Origin: Muricomes sp.
GTDB lineage: Bacteria > Bacillota > Clostridia > Lachnospirales > Lachnospiraceae
Reading direction: 5' to 3'
Assembly: GCA_020024675.1 (NCBI GenBank)
Contig: JAHHTM010000105.1
Span: forward strand, 1 to 5,535
Length of the DNA: 5,535 bases
In this document: piece after piece, positions 1 through 4,786 of the stretch
How positions within the stretch are numbered: position 1 is the stretch's first letter
How the letters are laid out: each line of letters starts with the position of its first letter
Program-made: the position numbers and the translations under genes
Notes under the pieces: model-generated
What the model was told of the DNA's origin: nothing
What the model saw: the letters and a program-made list of their open reading frames with translations, nothing else
Database searches by the model: none

Positions 1-54
1 AACCCACAGCCTACCGGTTAACAGCCGGTTGCTCCACCATTGAGCTACCTCGGA
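1..54 (-). tRNA. tRNA-Asn (anticodon GTT), 3' end cut by window edge
   Basis: Read on the minus strand, this is the 5' two-thirds of a tRNA. The acceptor strand TCCGAGG (54-48) is followed by a D arm with GCTC/GAGC stems and a GG-containing loop. The anticodon stem ACCGG/CCGGT pairs perfectly around the loop CTGTTAA, so the anticodon is GTT (22-20), which reads asparagine codons. The first strand of the T stem (GTGGG, 7-3) and two T-loop bases are present. The rest of the T arm, the acceptor 3' strand and any encoded CCA lie beyond the edge. A strong promoter sits just upstream (85-113), so this is probably the first gene of its transcript, which could continue into more tRNA or rRNA genes outside the window. 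Confidence 0.95.
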
Positions 55-84
55 ACATTCAACTTATCGCTGACGACAATATTT

Positions 85-113
85 ATTATATTACATCTTA
101 GATTATATGTCAA
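85..113 (-). promoter_or_regulatory. Consensus sigma-A promoter for tRNA-Asn
   Basis: On the minus strand TTGACA (113-108) and TATAAT (90-85) are separated by exactly 17 bases, so both hexamers match the housekeeping sigma-A consensus at every position. The predicted start falls near 78, leaving a leader of roughly 24 bases before the mature tRNA 5' end at 54, to be removed by RNase P. The flanking DNA is very AT-rich, which may act as an UP-like element. Such a strong promoter fits stable RNA transcription. Confidence 0.9.
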
Positions 114-214
114 TATGTTTTTTTAATTTTTGTGATTAAAAATTGCATAACACACAACTGCAGATATTTTGTATGTAATTATTATACTTTATCATTTATT
201 CCAATGCAAGCACT

Positions 215-264
215 TTTCAAAATAAAAACCGATGAAAAATACATCTTTACTTTTCATCGGTTTT
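215..264 (-). terminator. Intrinsic terminator of the radical SAM gene
   Basis: A 14-bp perfect stem (251-264 with 225-238, core CCGATG/CATCGG) closes a 12-base loop. On the minus strand it starts 15 bases after the stop codon of the radical SAM gene and runs into a T-rich stretch (TTTTTATTTT) formed partly by the stem end. The A/T ends of the stem make the structure nearly symmetrical, but the plus-strand side has no converging gene in the window. Confidence 0.88.
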
Positions 265-279
265 AAGGCTTCTATACAG

Positions 280-1638
280 TTATTTATTCTTTTTATTCCA
301 TAGCTCTTCAGCAGCTACAGCCCATTTTTCCGCATAAGCTTCGCATTTTCCGCAAAGATGTGCAGGCGTTTCCGCTGACTGTAAATCTGTAGATTTAGCG
401 CCTGCGCGTTCAACCATTCCCTGCAGCTTTTCCGGATTTTCAAGTAAAGGACAAGGTCTGAGATGGTTTTCATTAAACGGCTGGCCATTATGATATTCCA
501 TAAAGATCGGAGAATGCAGTATCTCAAGCAGTGTATTTTCACGTATATTCGTATTTGAATAGTGGATAAATACGCAAGGCTCTGCATCACCATTTGCATT
601 GATATGGAAATAGTTTCTTCCACCTGCAATACATCCGCCAACATATTCACCATCATTCTGGAAATCAAAGCAGAATAATCCTTTTCCGGTTGTCATATTT
701 CGTATTTCTCTTATTCTGCGATAAATCATCTTTCTCTGCTCAACTGTCGGCATTAACTCAGGTGAAGCATCATTGCCTACTGGCATATAGTGGAAATACA
801 TAGAGAATTTAACCCCTTTGTCAATCTCCATCTGAATAAAGTCATCATTGGTTACATCTTCTATATTTTCTCTTGTGTAACAGATAGACGTTCCAAACAG
901 ACAACCATTTTCTTTAAGTAAATCCATAGAATGCATTACTTTTTTATAAACACCCTGTCCTCTTCTGTCATCATTTGCACCCTCGCTACCTTCAAGACTG
1001 ATTGCCAGGGCAAGATTACCCACGCGTTTCAGTTCTTTGCAGAATGCTTCATCTACAAGTGTACCGTTAGTAAATGCTACAAACATACAATCTCTGTGTT
1101 TTTCACATATACGAATAAGATCATCTTTTCTTACAAGAGGCTCTCCTCCGGTATACATATAGAAATATATTCCTAATTCTTTACCCTGGTCAATGACATT
1201 GCTCATTTCATCAAAGGAAAGATTTAGGCGATTTCCGTATTCTGATGCCCAGCAACCTTTGCATTTTAAGTTGCAGTTGCTCGTAGGATCCATTAGGATA
1301 AGCCACGGGACATTACACTGTTCTCTTACTCTGGCATCTTCCATAATCTTTGTTCCACTTAGCATTGCTTCATATCCGAAGTTTAAAAAAGTTGTCTTAA
1401 GTACATTTTTATCCAGCTCATCTACAACTCTGTTGATATATTTAGTTAATGCACTGTTTTCATCAAGAAGCATTTCTTCTGCTTTTTTGTAATCGAGAAC
1501 GACATCAGTCTTCTCAATATATTCTTTTGCCATTTTAAACATCTGGTTTACTGTTTTCTGACGGTTTCTACCCATCTGTCCATAAGCAATATCAAATGCT
1601 CCGGCAAACGCTTTACGACCGAATTCATGTTTAAACAT
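280..1638 (-). CDS. Radical SAM protein with SPASM-like C-terminal domain, substrate unknown
   Basis: This is a complete 452-residue protein. The radical SAM core carries the CxxxCxxC motif for the SAM-binding 4Fe-4S cluster (Cys122, Cys126, Cys129, within CNLKCKGCW) and the GGEP motif that contacts the SAM amino group (164-167). About 110 residues precede the core and look mainly helical. The C-terminal third has further cysteines at 336, 355, 396, 429 and 432 (ending CGKC), the layout of a SPASM/twitch domain binding one or two auxiliary clusters. Characterised SPASM enzymes include peptide-modifying maturases and anaerobic sulfatase maturases, but no small precursor peptide or sulfatase gene lies next to this one. 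It should be a cytoplasmic, oxygen-sensitive enzyme; I do not assign a reaction. The ATG at 1638 is preceded by GGGAGGAGA seven bases upstream, an excellent ribosome site. It has its own promoter and terminator, so it appears monocistronic. The radical SAM assignment is firm, SPASM is likely, and the function is unknown. Confidence 0.93.
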   Translation of the reverse strand: MFKHEFGRKAFAGAFDIAYGQMGRNRQKTVNQMFKMAKEYIEKTDVVLDYKKAEEMLLDENSALTKYINRVVDELDKNVLKTTFLNFGYEAMLSGTKIMEDARVREQCNVPWLILMDPTSNCNLKCKGCWASEYGNRLNLSFDEMSNVIDQGKELGIYFYMYTGGEPLVRKDDLIRICEKHRDCMFVAFTNGTLVDEAFCKELKRVGNLALAISLEGSEGANDDRRGQGVYKKVMHSMDLLKENGCLFGTSICYTRENIEDVTNDDFIQMEIDKGVKFSMYFHYMPVGNDASPELMPTVEQRKMIYRRIREIRNMTTGKGLFCFDFQNDGEYVGGCIAGGRNYFHINANGDAEPCVFIHYSNTNIRENTLLEILHSPIFMEYHNGQPFNENHLRPCPLLENPEKLQGMVERAGAKSTDLQSAETPAHLCGKCEAYAEKWAVAAEELWNKKNK

Positions 1639-1688
1639 ATATATCTCCTCCCAACAAATTGCTGTTTAATACTTTTCTTATATCTAAA

Positions 1689-1717
1689 ATTATATATCAA
1701 CTATTTTTCCATTTCAA
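1689..1717 (-). promoter_or_regulatory. Sigma-A promoter of the radical SAM gene
   Basis: On the minus strand TTGAAA (1717-1712) and TATAAT (1694-1689) are spaced by 17 bases: 5 of 6 and 6 of 6 matches to consensus. The predicted start is near 1682, giving a leader of about 45 bases before the ATG at 1638. The -35 hexamer lies inside the left arm of an inverted repeat, ATTTCAA (1711-1717) with TTGAAAT (1740-1746). Confidence 0.75.
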
Positions 1718-1746
1718 AATGCAGAATATGCGAGATGTCTTGAAAT
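1711..1746. repeat. Inverted repeat across the radical SAM promoter -35 region
   Basis: The 7-base arms ATTTCAA (1711-1717) and TTGAAAT (1740-1746) are separated by 22 bases, and one arm contains the -35 element. Between them lies a smaller imperfect dyad, GCA-N5-TGC (1721-1731 region). It could be a regulator site, but short AT-rich repeats arise easily by chance. Confidence 0.3.
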
Positions 1747-1769
1747 TATACATACTAAATATATTGTCG

Positions 1770-1800
1770 AAAAAAAAGAGAAGGCTTATTCATCCTTCTC
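1770..1800 (-). terminator. Terminator of the transporter/Fur operon, built from the 3' end of the Fur gene
   Basis: GAGAAGG (1800-1794 on the minus strand) pairs perfectly with CCTTCTC (1784-1778) around a 9-base loop and is followed by eight consecutive T residues (1777-1770). The upstream arm is the final codons of the Fur-family gene, and its TAA stop (1788-1786) lies in the loop. Transcription therefore ends within a few bases of the stop codon, leaving almost no 3' untranslated region and separating this operon from the radical SAM gene. Confidence 0.9.
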
Positions 1801-2202
1801 CCTGCATTCTTTACATTCACCATAGATAATTGAGTTTTTACATTGAATTGAAAAATCATGATGCTTTGCAATATGATTCGAAATATCTGACATAAACTGA
1901 CAATCCAGATGAAGAATTTTACCGCACTTTATACATTTAAGATGCAAATGCTCTGCACAGTGATGTTCATCTGCAACATACTGGTAAGTTGTCTTTTCAC
2001 CCTTTTCTGAGTGATAAGGAATAATCCGCTCCTCACTCTCAAGCTTATTTAGAAAGCGGTAAATGGTTGTCAGATTAACTGAACAACCATTATTCTCCAA
2101 ATGATCATATATTTCTTTTACACTTACTGTTGTATTGGAATGCTCAATTAAATATTCCAGAATTCTTCTTCTGTTTTCTGTTTTATAACCTGATGTTCCC
2201 AT
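1786..2202 (-). CDS. Fur-family metal-responsive repressor, Zur-like
   Basis: The 138-residue length is normal for the Fur/Zur/PerR family of cytoplasmic metal-dependent repressors. Residues 1-75 form the winged helix, with the DNA-reading helix near SVNLTTIYRFLNKLE (41-55), a family hallmark. The dimerisation and metal domain follows: paired CxxC motifs (Cys90/Cys93 and Cys130/Cys133) are the structural zinc site, and a His/Cys cluster HHCAEHLHLKC (80-90) plus Cys101 and His114/His115 can supply the sensing site. A cysteine among the sensing ligands resembles Zur more than Fur or PerR, but I cannot fix the metal from sequence alone. I chose the ATG at 2202: its ribosome site AGGGAG lies 8 bases upstream, whereas the in-frame GTG at 2211 overlaps that same site and adds only three residues. 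The gene is the second of an operon with a metal transporter, which it probably represses. Confidence 0.88.
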   Translation of the reverse strand: MGTSGYKTENRRRILEYLIEHSNTTVSVKEIYDHLENNGCSVNLTTIYRFLNKLESEERIIPYHSEKGEKTTYQYVADEHHCAEHLHLKCIKCGKILHLDCQFMSDISNHIAKHHDFSIQCKNSIIYGECKECREKDE

Positions 2203-2210
2203 AAATTTCA

Positions 2211-2217
2211 CTCCCTA
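2211..2217 (-). promoter_or_regulatory. Ribosome site of the Fur-family gene overlapping the transporter stop codon
   Basis: On the minus strand the transporter's TAG stop (2217-2215) shares its last bases with AGGGAG (2216-2211). The next good start codon is the ATG at 2202, 8 bases further on. This arrangement decides the start of the downstream gene and predicts translational coupling, with ribosomes ending the transporter able to restart on the regulator. Confidence 0.75.
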
Positions 2218-3072
2218 AAAAGTAATACCTGACACATCGAAGAGTACTCCCCAGCCTATACTTACCAAATACAGTATTGCTGCAATCAGAACATTTTCTT
2301 TAAAATGATGATTTTCTTTAAACAGTACAAGAAGTCCGACTCCTGCACTCACAAGAAGTCCACTCATCATAGGTCCCACACCAATAATTCCATCAAGATA
2401 CAACTGCGTAATGACTACAGATGAGCCGCAATTCGGAATAAGTCCTACAAGTCCGGCAATTACTTCTCCCAGAACAGGAATATCGGAAAAAATCAAGGAA
2501 ATAGTATCTTCCCCAATAAAATGGATTGCAAATCCGATTCCGATAGAAACAAGAAAAACAAAGAACCATACCTGTATTGAATGGAAAAAAGCTCCGTTGA
2601 TTATTCCATGTCCATGTTTGCAGTTACAACTTGTGGAGTTGTGCACAACAAAATCTTTAGGCATTTTATTTCTTTTTCCAAGCCATCCGAAGAAAAATTC
2701 AATAACAAAACCACTGATCATACCGATTACGACTTTAGTCAGTAAAATCTTTAAAATCACAGTTCCTGCTACCTTTTCTGAAATCAGAATCGGTAACATT
2801 TCATCAGATGTGGACATATATACGGAAATTAAAGTACCAAGCGTAATCACTCTTCCAACATAGAAATATGATGCAGCTGCAGAAAAGCCACACTGTGGAA
2901 AAGCTCCACAGAGACTTCCCCAGATAGGACCTACTTTTCCGGCATTCTGAATGACCTTATGTGTATTTTCACCTGTTGCTCTCTGTAAAAGCTCCATTAC
3001 CAGATAAGTAACAAACAGGAAAGGCAACAGTTTGATGCTGTCAAAAAACGAATGGATTAATACGTGTTCCAT
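2215..3072 (-). CDS. Putative manganese/heavy-metal transporter (PF11449-like, 'arsenic efflux protein' family)
   Basis: This is a complete 285-residue polytopic membrane protein. Hydrophobic segments fall near residues 8-29, 50-97, 102-129, 163-187, 198-226, 232-251 and 258-276. Two related motifs, FPQCGFSAA (58-66) and IPNCGSSVV (212-220), each open a similar Gly/Ser-rich membrane segment, suggesting two homologous half-units. An acidic/polar stretch STSDEMLP (87-94) follows the first and could line a metal path. Between the halves a hydrophilic loop is rich in His and Cys (HNSTSCNCKHGHG, 144-156) and may bind metal in the cytosol. These features fit the family annotated as putative manganese transporter or 10-TM heavy-metal exporter; substrate and direction are not proven, and the arsenic name is historical. 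AAGGAG lies 5 bases before the ATG at 3072. The downstream Fur-family gene points to transition-metal homeostasis rather than arsenic. Confidence 0.82.
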   Translation of the reverse strand: MEHVLIHSFFDSIKLLPFLFVTYLVMELLQRATGENTHKVIQNAGKVGPIWGSLCGAFPQCGFSAAASYFYVGRVITLGTLISVYMSTSDEMLPILISEKVAGTVILKILLTKVVIGMISGFVIEFFFGWLGKRNKMPKDFVVHNSTSCNCKHGHGIINGAFFHSIQVWFFVFLVSIGIGFAIHFIGEDTISLIFSDIPVLGEVIAGLVGLIPNCGSSVVITQLYLDGIIGVGPMMSGLLVSAGVGLLVLFKENHHFKENVLIAAILYLVSIGWGVLFDVSGITF

Positions 3073-3093
3073 AAAAACTCCTTAAGCTTCTAA

Positions 3094-3110
3094 ATTTGCA
3101 AATCGTTTGC
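3094..3110. promoter_or_regulatory. Overlapping palindromes at the transporter transcription start, candidate operator
   Basis: The perfect palindrome ATTTGCAAAT (3094-3103) overlaps a second dyad, GCAAA-TCG-TTTGC (3098-3110). They lie immediately downstream of the -10 element, covering the predicted start (about 3111) and the first bases of the transcript. A bound repressor here would block initiation, and the operon encodes a Fur-family repressor. The match to a published Zur or Fur box is weak, so the link is inference. Confidence 0.5.
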
Positions 3111-3117
3111 GTTTTTT

Positions 3118-3145
3118 ATTATAACACGTTAATTTTTTATGTCAA
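3118..3145 (-). promoter_or_regulatory. Promoter of the transporter/Fur operon
   Basis: On the minus strand TTGACA (3145-3140) and TATAAT (3123-3118) are 16 bases apart, both perfect matches, and the -10 is extended by TGT (3126-3124). The predicted start is near 3111, giving a leader of under 40 bases. A promoter this strong is typical of genes held down by a repressor. Confidence 0.85.
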
Positions 3146-3146
3146 T

Positions 3147-3491
3147 ACCATTACTTTTATAAGACCGCCCTCTGTGATTCAAAAATGATAATGTCCTAAG
3201 TATACGAAAAAGAAAGTTTCCCTTTATATTTGATATGCCTCCTGATACGACAATATGATATAGGAATAAGAAGATGTTAAAATCCATACGCTGGTACATC
3301 AGAGGAAAAAACAATATTATACCGGTTTACTGACGGAAGGATATTATCCGCATATTATAAAAGTCTTCTCTAACATTTTCTAAGGTATATTTAGCTAGTA
3401 TAATCAGGCGTTGCACAAATAATCTAAAATTACTTCTTACGATATGGAGGTCAAATTATATTGTAGACATTTTCAAAAACCTTTGATGCAT
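3147..3491. other. Intergenic stretch without a supportable gene
   Basis: No open frame with a convincing start and ribosome site was found on either strand. A plus-strand frame from 3178 to 3486 reads as fairly ordinary protein-like sequence (for example SIRKRKFPFIFDMPPDTT near the start) but has in-frame stops at 3256, 3331 and 3358, so it may be a decayed gene or chance. A 61-codon minus-strand frame (3129-3314) begins with TTG, lacks a ribosome site and would overlap the transporter promoter. I recognise no RNA gene or riboswitch. Confidence 0.4.
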
Positions 3492-3527
3492 AAAAAATAC
3501 TGTTTAATACTATAGTAAACAGTATTT
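3492..3527 (-). terminator. Terminator of coaBC
   Basis: A 12-bp perfect stem (3516-3527 with 3495-3506, AAATACTGTTTA and its complement) closes a 9-base loop and begins 4 bases after the coaBC stop codon. On the minus strand it is followed by a run of six T residues, partly shared with the stem end. The stem has low GC content, so it may be only moderately efficient. Confidence 0.78.
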
Positions 3528-3531
3528 CCAA

Positions 3532-4725
3532 CTAGTTCTTTTTATTAATTATCCTGTCTATAATCTCTTTTGCAACCTGATCCTTACCCATAAGTTCAAG
3601 AGGTTCCACATTATCTTTCGTAATAATAGTAATCAGATTTGTATCCGTTCCAAATCCTGCTCCGCTGTCTTTAAGATTATTTGCAATAATCATATCTGCA
3701 TTCTTCTTTTCTAACTTCTTCTTTGAATTTTCCAGCATATTTTCCGTTTCCATAGAGAAACCGCATACAAACTGACCTTCTTTTTTATGTTCGCCAACGT
3801 ATTTAAGGATATCTTTTGTCCTCTTCATCTGAATGGATAAATCCCCATCCTTTTTTTTCACCTTTTCACTGCTTACTACTGCAGGCGTATAATCAGATAC
3901 TGCCGCAGTTTTAATGATAATATCCTGTTCATCAGCAATTTTGACTACTGCATCAAACATAGATGCAGCATCGGCAACTTCAATAATTTTTACGAACTCC
4001 GGCGGTTCACTGGTTGTTGAAGCTTTTATCACCGTTACATCAGCACCCCTGCGCATGCATTCCTTTGCAATAGCAAAGCCCATCTTTCCGGTTGAATGAT
4101 TTGTAATGAAACGCACAGGATCCATAGATTCTCTTGTCGCTCCTGCAGTAATCAGAACTTTCTTTCCGACCATATCTTTTTCGCAGGCGATTTCTTTTTC
4201 AATATATTTAAAGAGGACTTCCGGTTCAGGCATCTTCCCTGCGCCTGTATCTCCACAGGCAAGATATCCACTTGCAGGCGTAATTACCTGAATACCATAT
4301 TTTTCAAGTGTTCTCATATTATCCTGTGTAATAGGATTTTCATACATTGCCGTATTCATTGCAGGTGCAACAAGTTTTGGGCATGTAGATGCAAGAAAAG
4401 TCGTTGTAAGCATATCATCAGCAAGACCATGCGCAACTTTCGCAATAACATTTGCCGTTGCCGGTGCAATCATAAATAAATCTGCTTTCTTTGCCAATGC
4501 CACATGTTCAACATTGTGTTGAAAATTTCTGTCAAAAGTATCAACAATGCATTTATTCCCCGAAAGGGTTTCAAAAGTTATAGGATTAATAAAGTTGCAT
4601 GCATTTTTCGTCATAATAACGTGAACTTCCGCGCCTGCTTTTACAAGACGACTTGTAAGATCTGCACTTTTATATGAAGCAATTCCGCCACTTACTCCAA
4701 GTAATACTGTTTTATTCTTTAACAT
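3532..4725 (-). CDS. coaBC: Bifunctional phosphopantothenoylcysteine decarboxylase / phosphopantothenate-cysteine ligase
   Basis: This 397-residue cytoplasmic enzyme performs two consecutive coenzyme A steps: CoaB joins cysteine to 4'-phosphopantothenate using CTP, and CoaC decarboxylates the product to 4'-phosphopantetheine. The N-terminal CoaC half is an FMN-binding flavoprotein: GVSGGIASYK (10-19), the catalytic histidine in NVEHVALAK (His74), PAMNTAMYENP (121-131), and ACGDTGAG (156-163) with the conserved Cys157 of the substrate flap. The CoaB half starts near 185 and shows ITAGATRE (192-199), ITNHSTGKMG with the conserved Asn209 (207-216), TAAVSDY (273-279) and the lysine motif KVKKK (288-292). 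Length and domain order match the usual bacterial fusion, with no missing key residue. AAGGAGA lies 5 bases before the ATG at 4725. It follows sigG by 61 bases but has its own promoter, as expected for an essential gene behind a sporulation gene. Confidence 0.97.
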   Translation of the reverse strand: MLKNKTVLLGVSGGIASYKSADLTSRLVKAGAEVHVIMTKNACNFINPITFETLSGNKCIVDTFDRNFQHNVEHVALAKKADLFMIAPATANVIAKVAHGLADDMLTTTFLASTCPKLVAPAMNTAMYENPITQDNMRTLEKYGIQVITPASGYLACGDTGAGKMPEPEVLFKYIEKEIACEKDMVGKKVLITAGATRESMDPVRFITNHSTGKMGFAIAKECMRRGADVTVIKASTTSEPPEFVKIIEVADAASMFDAVVKIADEQDIIIKTAAVSDYTPAVVSSEKVKKKDGDLSIQMKRTKDILKYVGEHKKEGQFVCGFSMETENMLENSKKKLEKKNADMIIANNLKDSGAGFGTDTNLITIITKDNVEPLELMGKDQVAKEIIDRIINKKN

Positions 4726-4754
4726 TTCTATCTCCTTGTGATTACAATGTGTTT

Positions 4755-4783
4755 AGTATACCACTTGGAAGTCATCTCGTAAA
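4755..4783 (-). promoter_or_regulatory. Extended -10 promoter of coaBC
   Basis: On the minus strand TATACT (4760-4755) is preceded by TGG (4763-4761), an extended -10, with TTTACG (4783-4778) 17 bases upstream as a 4-of-6 match to the -35 consensus. The -35 lies just after the sigG stop codon. The predicted start near 4748 gives a leader of about 23 bases before the ATG. No terminator is visible after sigG, so read-through from sigG into coaBC is also possible. Confidence 0.68.
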
Positions 4784-4786
4784 GAG

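Noticed and set aside
2411..2863. 150-codon plus-strand frame opposite the transporter gene
   Set aside because: It lies wholly antisense to a convincing membrane-protein gene with a ribosome site and promoter; its composition is what the complement of such a gene gives.
3073..3117. Manganese (yybP-ykoY) or other riboswitch in the transporter leader
   Set aside because: The predicted transcript leader is under 40 bases, too short for a riboswitch, and the promoter just upstream is near-consensus.
3129..3314. 61-codon minus-strand reading frame
   Set aside because: It begins with TTG, has no ribosome site, is preceded closely by an in-frame stop, would run into the transporter promoter, and resembles no family I know.
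4096..4479. 127-codon plus-strand frame opposite coaBC, rich in Cys and Arg
   Set aside because: It is the shadow of the conserved coaBC sequence on the other strand, with no ribosome site or recognisable domain.
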